This document shows positions 10,915-21,925 of a stretch of 64,000 nt of DNA, in pieces. The number at the start of each line of letters is the position of its first letter. The first letter of the stretch is position 1. The notes beneath the pieces were generated by a model, which saw only the letters and a program-made list of their open reading frames with translations, did not search any database and was not told where the DNA came from. The position numbers and the translations under genes are program-made. The stretch lies in the NCBI GenBank assembly GCA_037367355.1, contig CM074705.1, forward strand, positions 868,001 to 932,000. Reading direction: 5' to 3'. This DNA comes from Neoscytalidium dimidiatum. Its lineage: Eukaryota > Ascomycota > Dothideomycetes > Botryosphaeriales > Botryosphaeriaceae.

Positions 10915-12306
10915 AGCGGAAGTGAGCCGACTTTGCCGGCGGCGGAACCGGAACCAATGCGAACAAGTGGAGCACTTTCAGTACCAGAAGGGGTTTGTTG
11001 CCGCGCGGCAAAAAATGGAGAGCGGAGCCAGCCCCATTCTCGCGCCGTCCTTTGATGTGTCAAGCTGAGGTACGCCCGTAGTGGTGGAGGTTGCAGCAGC
11101 AACAGGCAGGCGGATAAGGTTGGACTAGGCGCCATCTCTGAGCAAAACTCGTGGCCCCCTTGGTGCATCGGGATTCGGAGGCAGGCCGAGGGAAACAAGC
11201 CACGCGAGCCGCGGGGGCCACCGGGCCACTTAGTCGTGCGCCGGCGGACGATCATGGCCGGCATGGCTTCCCGTTGGCTGCAGCTGTGTCCTCGTCTGGC
11301 GTCGCGTCTTGCCCAAGGGAGCAGAGAGCAGAGTCAGTCAGACACCATCGCCCACGGCGACGCATCAGTCGTCGGTCAGGCCCGCCGCAATCGTCAGCGC
11401 CGGGGCGCCAGGCTCTCACCGGTTCTAGACTGGGCCGTTGGACATGGGCGGCAGCCGGCAGAATGTGGCTGGTATTGCACAAGGTGTTGATGCGTTTCGG
11501 GCAGTCCGCAGGGATTGAGTCTCGAGAGTAAGGGGCATGCCCTGCTCCGAATCCCTCCCTCTCTGTCCGCTCTGGTCTGCCTCACTCCCACCAAGCGCCG
11601 CTCCCCCCTAGCGGCCGGCAGCCTGGCGCGAACGCCATTTGCCGACCGTCAAAAGATCCAAGACATGCTGCGCGAATCATGGTCCAAGGAGACGATCGGA
11701 CTCGGATCTCAAAGGGAAATAAAACAACCAAAATAAAAAAGGACGTTGATGAAGATGTGGCGGGCCGGCTCAATTTTTTGCAGAGCGGCATCCTCCGCGG
11801 GACGTGTCCGTTAGGGACCCCCACTCCGTGTTATGGTATTCGGACTCGCTTCGAGGTGCCCTATGTGTTTGATCCTCACGGTCTGAGGTTGCGCAATTGC
11901 TTCCAGGAGGCCGGAGCGCAGCGTCAACGTGAGCCGTGGGTCCGGTGTCGGGTTGGCTGATGGTGATGGGCGGCATCCTGATTGTGCGATGGCGCACTGC
12001 CGACAGCAGCGGCCGCGCAGGGCAGGGGGCGGCGGCGGGAAGTCCAATGACCCCTTCAGGCAGGGCGCATCATGTTAGAGCAATGGAGGCGGGGGCGGCC
12101 GTGGTGTTGACGGGCAGGCGGGCGGAGACAGCTCCTGCTGCGACTAGCATCGAGAAAGGATGGCGGGAGCTGTCAAGGGCGCATTCGCGGGCTGGTGAGT
12201 GGCTCCTCAGTCCGTGCATGGCGGTGGGCGGGAGCGAAAGAGAGAAAAGAGAGGGCTAGGTTGCTGGCGTCTCTGCGAGGGGCCCTTGTGGCCTGTGTCT
12301 GTTGGC

Positions 12307-12338
12307 TTGTGGGCTGTGGGCTGTGGGCTGTGGGCTGT
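12307..12338 (+). repeat. GTGGGCT 7-bp tandem repeat
   Basis: About four consecutive copies of a 7-bp unit (GTGGGCT or a rotation of it) in non-coding DNA. G-runs on the plus strand repeat every seven bases. Confidence 0.85.
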
Positions 12339-15300
12339 CCCCAAATCGGCGCAATGGGGCCCGAGAAACGGCAGCGCTGACTAGCGAGCAGGCTGCATCG
12401 CAGATCTCGAAGAACGACTGCAGCTCCAGCGAACCTATCCCTTTGCTTTTTCTCCCGCTCAACGACCGGTTCGCATCGCTGCGGCCAGGGCATGCCCGCC
12501 GCGACCTGGCTGCGCCGAAAATCGTCGATTGGCTGCGCGGTCTGCGCGGTCTGCGCTGCGGCGTGCGGCTGCTCCAACACAGTCCCTTCACCAGCCAGCA
12601 GAGGGTCCGTCATGCCATGGCCCGTCGTCATCCGCGCTGCGAGGATGCGTGGCTGCGCGAGCGCCTCGTGGAGAGCAGGCATCCCACAGCCCGCCCCGCG
12701 CGCGCCGACGCATCCTCGTCCATGGCCACGGCCAAGGCCAAGATCATCCTCGCAGCCGTACGTTACGTTCGCTGTCTGTTCGCCTGAAGGGCTGCTCCTG
12801 CAACGCTGCAGCCCGCCCCGTCAGCCGCAGCGGACGACAAGCAGTCCACCACTGCCGGCCCACGCGCTTCATCGAGTAAATGCCCGCTGGCGCCTCTGCG
12901 CTGTTGGCCTGCTCCATCATCATCATCTCTGGACTGCCCGGTTCCCCACACGTCAACACCTGATACCTGCCGAGCTAGAGCGCCTCAGCCGTCCGCGCCA
13001 TGACTCGCGTCGAATGGCAGCGTTTTGCGCCCCCCAGCACCCTTTACCAGACTCTGGTTGCGCTTGCGTGGTCGCCCATCAACCCAGAATCCGCCGAGGA
13101 GTAGTGCATCTCCAGCGCTCGACGGCCCGCGCTGATTGAGCGAAGATCGCCAAGCCGTCAGATGCATCGATACAGTGGCGCTCGTCGAGGCGCGTGTCCA
13201 AGCTCGTCGCCGGCGCCGATGGAGCAATGCAATAACCTCACCATCGACATGCTAGACTCCACAGAGGAGTTTAGTCCGTCCCGTAGCTTCATGCTCGGCA
13301 TCGTCTTGGTCTAGGAGAAATCCTCCCGCTGACGGCGCATCCACTGGGTTTCACCGAAAACCCTGAGCAGAAGGCAGCAGCCCGTCGGAGATACCTCTCT
13401 GCATCCTGTGCCCGATTGGGGTGCGCCGCTCTGCCCCCAACCTGAGACGAGGCCAACGAGCACCGCGACCACCTCCATCGCGTCGAGAACAAATCCGCCT
13501 CCCCTAGCGCCAGCGAGCTGTGCTTTTCCCTGTGTCCTTGCTTTGTCATGAGCAGTAGCAGCATCCTTGCAAAACCGCGCAAAGGTAAGACCACTCCCGC
13601 CGGCGGATTCCATGTCTTCCGACCTGCTCCCCACGTGTTACGTTGGGGCATCGGGCAGGATCGTGGATCATGGATCATGAAGAATCATCGATCACCATCT
13701 ACGATTTGGCGCTTGCTCGGCCTTTCCTCTTTTCCGTTTGGCCCCAGCACCTCATGTATGTACAGTACATACGGTCAAATCACGCACGCCTAACGCTGTG
13801 CGCTGTCGTCATCTGCTCTCCAACATACTTATTTGCTTCGTCCGAGGGTTGGTCGTCCTACGCGACGGAACAGCGGCGCGGAAGTATCGCCTGCAAACAA
13901 GCATTCGAGAAACTTTCCCGCCCGGCGCCAGACGCCGCTGTCCACCGGGAACCATTTGTCGAGAGGGCTACGATTTTCAAACCGAAGCGGGAAGTAAATA
14001 GAGAAAGGAAAAAAAAAAACATGACCGAGAAAAAAAGATAGAGGCAGACGAGATCAGCTCTGCTGCTTCGGCCGCCGCATAGCTAGGCGTTTTGCGGGAA
14101 AGATGTGGGGAAAGGACGGAAAAGATGAAGCAGAACGAGACCGGGACCTGAATGCGGACGGAATAAGAGTGTGGATGGGGCCGACCCGACCCGAACGGCG
14201 GCCACATGCGCAACCAATGCAAACTCCACATCCAAAATGACCTGTCCTCTTGCATCCATTAAGCTTTTCCATCTGTCGCCTCGGTTGCCAGATGCTACCG
14301 TCCGATGGTTCATTACGCATGTTAGTATCGTGAACTCAATCCCAACAACAGCTCACTTGCCTCATCTACCCGCCCCATGCCGATGAGACGTCACGGCGCA
14401 TATGTCATGCTCAATCCTGATCCATCACTTTCCTCAAAGGTCATCTCCCCACGAACAAGCCCGATAACGCCGTGCTTGCTGGTCCCCTTGCACCATCACT
14501 TCCCTTTTCCGCTGCCCGGGCAGATATTGAAGGAACGCCTACCCACCCCAAGACCGAAAAGGACAAGAAAAGAGAGCAAGGCCGAGAAGGGAAACCTGCC
14601 AGGCGGAATGGATTCAGGCAGGCCAAGCCGGCGGGGGTGGGGAGGGGGAAGGGAAGCAAAATAGGAAGATCGTTCTTGACGTGCATATCAGGGTATGTAC
14701 GGGCGTAAGCAGTAACGCGCCATCTCCACTCGCTCCTTTCGCCTGCGGAGCCACTCACCACCCCTACCTTGACATAACCACCCTTCCTCGCCATCGGAAC
14801 TCCACTTCCCAAGGCTGGCTGACAAGGCTTTCTTTCTCCACTCCCCGACCGCACACGGCATGTGGCTTCAATAAGCGAAAAGAAGGAAAACAGAGCCCCG
14901 GCGGCTAGCGGCTATTGCGGGACTTCCATAAAATCCAAGACATTGGCAAGGCTAAGGATAGAACAGAGCTTCTTGCCTCGTGGAAGACGGTCGTCGAAGT
15001 GGCGAGAAAGCTGTCCACAAAGCGTCTCGTTCGTGGGGGAGGGGGGAAAAAAAAATCTAGGAGCACAGGACAACCGAACCCTTTTCACGGCGTAGAAAAT
15101 GCATGTGTTGTTTGCGCTATAATAGGCTGTCCCATATGTTGTGCCGTTGCCGTTGCCGTTGCCGTTAGATGCCCGGGCCAGCAAAGGTCCGTACATACAC
15201 ACATCCCGTTCCCCGACCGGAGCAAGTGCCCCCTCCTAAGCTTACTAGCCTTTTTCCACCTCCCTTCGAGAAAGGAAGGGGGGCCCGGGTAAGGTCTTTC

Positions 15301-15720
15301 GCGAAAGGGCCACGCAAAAGCTAGAAAAAGGTGAAGAATATCAACGCACTGGGCAGCAATAGTAAAGCAGGTCGCGTGGACGACGGGCGGGCGACGGGCG
15401 GGTGGACGGATCGAAATTTCCATATCGTCCTTGCCTACCAAAGCGCCCGTCCCCCCGGTCTGTTAAGGGTTCGGGCCGCGCAAAGACATAAAAAAATTTA
15501 AATGGCGGTCTTGCGCGGGGACGATCATAGATAAGTTAATAATAATTTTTTTTTTAAAATTTTCAATTGCGTTAGATGGCGAGGCACCGCGTGTGGGATG
15601 AAAGGGGAGATTGTGCGTGAGGAGAAGGGAAAGGATGTGTTGGAGAAGAAGGGAACGAGAGTTTTATATTAAGGGGCAATAACAATTGAGCAGCTCGTTG
15701 GCCAAGAGGACGAGAATCTG

Positions 15721-15843
15721 CGAGGGCAATGGAAAAACCAATGTGCAGAAAAGTTGAGACGAGGCGAGCCGAGAGAACGTCGCGAGGGCAATGGAAAAAC
15801 CAATGTGCAGAAAAGTTGAGACGAGGCGAGCCGAGAGAACGTC
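15721..15843 (+). repeat. 62-bp direct tandem duplication
   Basis: Positions 15721-15782 are repeated at 15783-15843 with no mismatch apart from the final base. The unit begins CGAGGGCAATGG and ends GAGAGAACGT plus CG. Near identity points to a recent duplication. Confidence 0.95.
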
Positions 15844-16362
15844 AAAATAGAAATCAAACGAGTGCGCGGCAACAGGGAGAGGGCATGAACAACGCTGCAT
15901 GTCTTACCGTCGTCCCTCACGATTTTGCGTCGGGGCGCGCTTATCGAACATGGGAAAAGGACGTGCTCCTGCTCAAAGAGGAGCAACTTCGCGTCGCAGA
16001 AGCGAGGGTGTTGGAGGATAAGAACATAGTATCAATCGGCAGCAAGGGGGGGCGGAGCGTGGGGGTTGGTTGGCAAGAGAGATGGCGCAGGTGTCGCGGG
16101 CAAGAGGCGAGGCTCCTGGAGCGTACGTGGATGCTGTAGATGCTACATGCTGCCAGCCGCGTTGCAGCGAATCGTGGTGACAAAACAGCCTCCCTGCCTC
16201 CGCTATCGCGTTGCTGCGTGTGCGTTTCCCGCCCCGGGCTCGCTCATCGGCGCTCGGTCGCTTGGCCCTCGCAGGCGGGCGGCCATGAAGACGAGAGGCA
16301 AGAGGCGAGAGAGTAATAAGGGGAGCCCCGTGCGGGTAAGAGGGAGGACGCGTGCTGCGAGC

Positions 16363-16418
16363 GTGGGTGTGGGTGTGGGTGTGGGCGTGGGCGTGGGCGT
16401 GGGCGTGGGCGTGGGCGT
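16363..16418 (+). repeat. GTGGGT/GTGGGC hexamer array
   Basis: Nine consecutive hexamers, GTGGGT first and then GTGGGC. Runs of three G recur every six bases, which fits the general rule for a G-quadruplex-forming strand. Confidence 0.95.
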
Positions 16419-16633
16419 CTGTGCCGGGCGCTGTGCTGAGGCATTGATGAGAGCAAGCAAAGCAAGCCGGGCAGACGGTCTGTGGGCACATATGAGGGTG
16501 CTGGAGGCCGACTTGTGGCATTGCGGCAGTCCAAGGCGGCGAACAGGAAGTCGAAGCGCGTCCCGTCCGCCGCCCGCCTCGCGCGCCGCGAAGCTGCCGG
16601 CCGCGGTGCCGCCGGCAGGCCATCTGTGCTGTG

Positions 16634-16656
16634 CTGGGCTGGGCTGGGCTGGGCTG
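16634..16656 (+). repeat. CTGGG pentamer repeat
   Basis: Four full copies of CTGGG followed by a partial copy, 220 bp downstream of the hexamer array. Confidence 0.85.
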
Positions 16657-16670
16657 CGGCGGAGCTGTGC

Positions 16671-16703
16671 TGTGTGAGCGTGTGTGAGCGTGTGTGAGCG
16701 TGT
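16671..16703 (+). repeat. TGTGTGAGCG decamer repeat
   Basis: Three tandem copies of a 10-bp unit, immediately after the CTGGG repeat. Confidence 0.9.
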
Positions 16704-17246
16704 GTGGAAGTGTGTGTCTCTCGTCTGCCCTGCGGCCAGGATTAGGTACGAGACGAGAGTAGCCTCGGTGCCTGGCCCTGCACGCCTGCACGTAGCGAGA
16801 GCCCCCTCCCCGTTCGGCGTCAATCATTCGCTGCACTCGGACAGCAGAAGTAGGGCTTGGGTATAGCACCACGCTCACCGAGCATTCGAAACACATTAAG
16901 TCCAGAGTAGAAGGGATGTCCGATATGGCACCAGAGTCTAGCTTTCTGCCACAAGATAAAATCATGCGCCGGATGCACGACTGCGAAGATTGAGTAAAGC
17001 CTGGAGGATGGGCTACCAGGTAATTGACTAAGCTGCGGCACCGTTGGAAACAGGGAAATACAAACTGGAAAAAAAAAAAAAAATTAACGCGAGCGCGGGT
17101 GGCAGCGGCCGCGACTATGGCTGCCCTCGATCTCTCAACGGCCTCCGAGTCAACCTCCTTGCTACAACAGCGCGGGCCCCGACCACTGCCGGCAGCCCTG
17201 CTGTGCCGCAAGGACGAATCAGCTCATTGCGCGCCATGACGACGAC

Positions 17247-17258
17247 AGCGGCGGCAGC

Positions 17259-17289
<31 letters not shown>

Positions 17290-17300
17290 GCAGCAGCAGC
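17247..17300 (+). repeat. GGC/GCA trinucleotide tract
   Basis: Mixed GGC and GCA triplets, running on into ATC/ATT triplets to about 17320. An open frame through it would give a polyalanine run, but no flanking domain supports a gene. Confidence 0.85.
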
Positions 17301-19222
17301 ATCATTATTATCATTATCATCTATACAAGCAGAAACAGCACTGCAGATTCGGGTATGTGGGTGGGGGAAGGCGAACGATGGCTGGTGTAGCTTACAGGCG
17401 CGCGCGATGGCGTCAAGCCCAAAGAGGCAGACAAGCTACCCATGCAGCCAGAGGCGCGTGGCAGCGAGCATCAAGCAGCTCTCACTACTAGCAGCCCAGC
17501 AGCAGCCCGCCCGCGGAAGTGATACGCCCGTTCCGCCCAACAAGCAACACCCCGAGCGTCTCTCCCTTTAGCCCGCCTCCAGCCAGCCTGGCAGCCCGCC
17601 CGCCGGCTCGCGGAAACGTCGCGCAGCGCCCGCTAAGTACCGTACCGTATGCATAAACGCCCACAAATGGCTTGACGCTGACGTCCAGGCTTATCGTAAT
17701 CGCTCCGCGTCCCGCTCGTACGTGCCACCCACTGGGCTAGCCCGAGGCGGGGCGGCGGACTGCGCTTCTCTGCCACGCTGCCTGCCATCCCATCAGGCGA
17801 GCTCCATTGACATACTGCATGCCCCTACCAATCCAGGCAGCCTTCCGAGAAGCTGTGTGCCCCGTGCCAGCCGCCCCAGTTCTGTAGTGTCAATCTATTT
17901 GTAGAGGAGCGTTGCAGATAAGATCTCCAAACCTGTCACAATCATCTCATGCCGCTTGCCGCATGCATGATGCACTGCTGATGCGTGCACACACTGTGCA
18001 TCGTTATTGGAGGGGCCTCCTCCGCCCAAACAAAATGTCCCAGAAAGCTATGGCTTTGATTTTTTTTTTTTTTGTTTTCTGCTATACACAGGTATTTTGA
18101 CGAGCTCTGTTCATTGACCCGATCATAAAAGGGCAAAGGGGGCCGCCTGCGGGGGAGACGGGGAGAGGGCAAGGATAAGGGATGCTGGGAAAATGGCTGC
18201 ACAGAGAGAGAGATCCCACTTGCCGTCGTGCTGGACACAGGCGCCACGACATACCGACAAAATGCGTGTTTTGAGTGTGTGATGCGTGTGCACGCCCGAG
18301 AACAGAAAGCCCCTTCTTCTACATCTGGAAGCTCGAAAAATAATCTGAGCAAAGGAAAACAAGGATACTGGGTCTCTGCGTGATAAGGAAAAACTCGCAA
18401 CAAAAAGAAAAGCCTGCGGTAATCTCATTCAGGCTGGGATCTAGACGGCTATCATCGGCTGAAAACGAAAACAAAAAATATAATGGCAAGGAAAAAGAGC
18501 TGATTGGAATGATGAAATCCTGACAAACAAGCACTTTTTGCGAGAGAGATGGCGGGGTAAAATATAATAGTATAGACGGAGAACACCTTGCTGCAATGCA
18601 CCTCCCAGCATGCGACGCCATGTAAAAAGCCCAAAATGAGCCACCTCCGCGGCTCGTGCCGTAACATTGGTCCCATTACTCCCAGAACGCCGTACCCTAT
18701 GCAAGTCTCTATGAGTAAGAGACCCAAGAAAAAGCCCGATGATGTTCTGGCAAATCACATTGTGTGTATTTGCAGCTGCGTCTGCCTAGAATGCCTCCGT
18801 GGATGCTCCGTTCGACGGCGTGTCGGACGCTCCGCCTGCGTCGTTTTCGGCGGATACCAGTGGGGTGAGAGAGGAGTAGGAAAAATGAATGTATCTGGGG
18901 GAATCTCGAATCTTCGACGCTCCCGAACCAAGGAGCGTGGCCCTCAAGACCTTCGGGAGCGTGAAACATTGGGTGTTGTAGCTGGCCCCCGCGCTGAGCG
19001 TGGGGGTCTGAATGTGGGTGATGTGCCGCGAATTGACGTGATGGACTCTTCGTAGACCGGCACGCGCGTTCACATGTCTGCGAAGGCAGCGCCAGCGACG
19101 CATGGGAGGTGAAACGCAGAAGGTGGCTTCGGTTATCCCACGGCGCGCTGCTGCAGGGATGTGTCGCAGGAAAAGGCTCTCTGGCGATCTTTGTGGCCGC
19201 CGAGAGGCCGTTCGCTGGCTGT

Positions 19223-20031
19223 TTAGAGGATGACGCACTTGGGTTTGTGCTCCTTCCCTCCTCTGCCGCCCTTGTCGTCTCTGTAGCGGCGGTCTCCTCG
19301 GGGGCCGGCCGTGGGCGTGCGGACGCCCTTGCCACCCTTGGGGTCGGAGCTCTTGGAGTTTCTGCCGGCCTGCTGGCGCTGGCGGCGAAGTTGGCGCACG
19401 ACGTCGTAGAAGGCCTTCTCCACGTTGACGCAGTTTTTTGCCGACGCTTCGACAAAGTCGCATCCCAGTTCCCTGGCCAACGCGCTGCCCTCCTGGGTGG
19501 AGACCTCGCGCTCGGTGACGCGGTCGCACTTGTTGCCGACGAGCATGACGGGCGAGGGGCCGAAGGAGCCAGAGCCGGCAGAGGTCGAGCTGAGGGGCGA
19601 TCCGGGATAGGTGGGGGAGCTGGAGAAGGCGGATTCCTTGACGCGCTGTATCTGGTGGTGGAACTTCTGTATGCGTGCGAACGACGATCGCGACGAGATG
19701 CTGTAGACCAGCACGAAACCCTCGCCGTCTCTTATCCACTGGTCCCGCAGCGCCGTGTACTCTTCTTGGCCTGCGGTATCCAGGACTTCCAGCATGCACG
19801 ACTGGCCGTCGATCTGCACCTGCTTGCGATACGAGTCCTCGATGGTCGGGTCGTAGGTCTCGACGAAGTGGTTTAGGCAGAGCTGCGGATGGCGGGTGGT
19901 TAGCAGGCAGAGAAGACAGGCGAAGGGGAGAAAGCTCGGTCTCGGAGCCGTACCTGGATGGTTAACGCGGTTTTTCCCACGCCACCGTCGCCCAGCACCA
20001 CCAGCTTGTACAAGGTCATCTTCCCCGCCAT
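19223..20031 (-). CDS. RAS2: Ras-family small GTPase Ras2, 245 aa
   Basis: Two exons on the minus strand: 20031-19954 (26 codons) and 19882-19223, separated by a 71-nt intron (19883-19953) in phase 0. Exon 1 begins [20 protein letters not shown], giving the P-loop GDGGVGKT (residues 14-21). Further G-motifs are switch [15 protein letters not shown] (61-66) with the catalytic Gln65, NKCD (143-146) and EASAK. The C-terminus is CVIL, a CAAX box whose last Leu predicts geranylgeranylation. A Ser/Pro/Gly-rich insert (about residues 110-137) sits just before the NKCD motif; I recall such an insert in filamentous-fungal Ras2/RasB-type proteins. Role in the family: membrane-bound GTP switch controlling polarity, growth and cAMP/MAPK output. 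The long upstream region (20032-21925) may hold an extended promoter. Confidence 0.95.
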
Positions 20032-21925
20032 GGTGGCTGCGTGCTGCGGTGCGCGTCAGGGAGCTGGGCTAGGGGTTATCGGGCGATGAGGTCGGTCGGC
20101 GGGCGGACGGGCGGTCGGAGGCGGGTCGTTGGGGCGTATTTACGACAGACGGGCCCGGGAATGCCTTGCGTCTGGCGGTCGCTCGGAGACGCAGCGGCGG
20201 CAGCGATGGGACTAGTTGGGCGGCCACGTGTGAGGGGCTTGTGTTTTGCGTTGCGGCGTGCAACGAGGGGCAGCGCTGCGGTGAGGTTGGGCGCGAGGGC
20301 GATTTGCTGGTAGCACGACGCTTCGTCCGCTTGTCGGCCGGGCTCCGAGGGCGTTTGGAGGGAGCAATTGAGCAACGAGGGAGGCTCACGGGGGGAGGTG
20401 AAACGAAGGTGAGGAGCGGTGGCGTGTAAGTACGACCTTTGGGCCCTGTGCGAGGTCGGCTGGGAGTGGGTGATGGGCGCGGTGCTGGCTTGGTGCAGGA
20501 GAGATCTGAGTCTAGCGACACGTGAATGGGCTGCTAAGGGTGCGGGAGCTGGAGGGTGTCAAGGCGGCGGGTGTGCGGGCATTGCTCGCTCGCACAGGCC
20601 ACGGTGCGAGGAGAATTTTCGAAAGGAGGATGGGATGGGCAGCGTGCAAGAGTGGAGTAAAAGAAGGCCGTGGCCATTGGCCCGACGAAGGCACTGGCAC
20701 CCGGACTGGCACTGGCGGACTGGGTGTGCAGGCTAAGCGTCTCCGAGCCGGCGCTCAGCGACCACGGCCGCCTGCAGCCCGCGAGCCCGCGAGCCCGCCG
20801 CGCGCGCGCTGCGCACTGCCTGGCCGGCAGCGCACCTGGCGCTGGCGCTGGCGCTGGCGCTGGCGCTGGCACTGGCACCGGCACCGGCACTGACGCTGGC
20901 ATCGGCGCCTGGTGCTGGCACACGCAGAGCGCTCGATTGCGGCCGGGAGATCAGCTGGGCGCGAGTCGTGGGCGCCAGGGCCGCGCGCACACATGGCCGC
21001 TCAGGGCGCCTGCGGTCGCTGTTTGACATTCATTGCCGCCGTTGCGCGTTGCGCCGTTGGGTGCGCGCGCGTGCGGGCGGCGGACGAGCTGCCCACGGCG
21101 GCCCGTTTGCCAACATGACTCTCGCTGAAATGAGGAGCTGCAGGCCCTGGTAATAAAGAGGACAGACCCCACCTATTCCCCAGAGCGCGCGCTGGAGCAC
21201 CTTAATCAAAGGCCCGGGACGGCGCTAGGCCGCAGCGAGCAGCAGCAGGGAGCGCTGGCAGCGCTTCCCCGAACGTCCTCAACACGGGCCGACGCCCGCT
21301 GGAGGCTATGATTCGTGCTGCATGCCACTCCTCGCCCCGTGTGCCGCCACCAGCCTCGCTGCAGTTCCCCAGCGCCGGCTGCCTGCGACTCGACAATTGT
21401 CCGACCTGCCGGCGCCAGCAACCGCCCGCTTGGAACCATCGCGTCCTTGGCCCGGCGAGCCCTGGCCTGCGGGCTCCAGCCCGCGCGTCGCCGCTGCAGC
21501 TGCTATGCCACTCACCACCACCACCGCCGCCGCCTCAGCAGCGCGCCCGTCCGCCGCCAGCCCAGCACCAGTGCCCTGGAGCCGCCGCTCGCGCACGTGA
21601 TGCCCCGTCCGCCCAGTTAATATGTCGCGGCGCGCCCCAGGAGAAATTGCTGCTCTAATTGCTCTGATTTCCGAGCGGGGAGCGGGCCGCCGTCCAGAGT
21701 GCGGGAGGTGCGCAGTGCATCATTTCTTGGGTAATGCGGTACGTCCTGCTCACTAAACACGCCGTTTGATGACTCTTCACCACACCCTCTCCCCTCTCGT
21801 ACGAATGCTGTAAAATTATCGCCGCGCGGGCGCCAGAGCTTCGATTCGACCCGTCGCCTCAGCTTCCCCCCCCCCCCCCTCCTCTCTCTCAGGAGTGCGT
21901 GCCTGTATGCGTGCCTGTATCGTAC
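20032..21925. other. Long upstream region of RAS2 and 3' flank of ACSS3-like gene
   Basis: 1.9 kb, strongly GC-rich, no credible gene. Open frames on both strands are low-complexity Ala/Arg/Pro. A run of about 14 C lies at 21866-21879, just beyond the stop of the synthetase gene. Given the orientations, most of it should be RAS2 promoter and 5' UTR. Confidence 0.5.
20836..20890 (+). repeat. CTGGCG hexamer-type repeat
   Basis: Imperfect tandem CTGGCG units drifting to CTGGCA and CACCGG, about 800 bp upstream of the RAS2 start codon. Confidence 0.85.

Larger units (their letters stand above)
10546..19222. other. 8.7-kb GC-rich gene-free region with tandem repeats
   Basis: No convincing protein gene. 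Long open frames occur on both strands (for example around 12173-13139 and 15973-17211), but they overlap each other, consist of Ala/Arg/Pro/Ser low-complexity translation, and cannot be extended by sensible splicing. AT-rich patches occur near 13990-14040, 15480-15560 and 18055-18075. Several simple repeats are listed separately. It may hold long non-coding transcripts, an ancient insertion now unrecognisable, or very long UTRs of flanking genes. Confidence 0.55.

Noticed and set aside
12173..13139. Overlapping long open frames on both strands
   Set aside because: Arise from high GC content; Ala/Arg/Ser-rich with no domain and no splice continuation.
15973..17211. 412-codon minus-strand open frame
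   Set aside because: Runs through the hexamer arrays as His/Ala/Pro repeats (for example alternating His and Ala or Thr); not protein-like.
17044..17571. Open frame with a polyalanine run
   Set aside because: The run is just the GGC/GCA triplet tract; flanks have no recognisable protein features.
19109..19876. 255-codon plus-strand open frame
   Set aside because: Antisense to RAS2, whose G-motifs are unmistakable.
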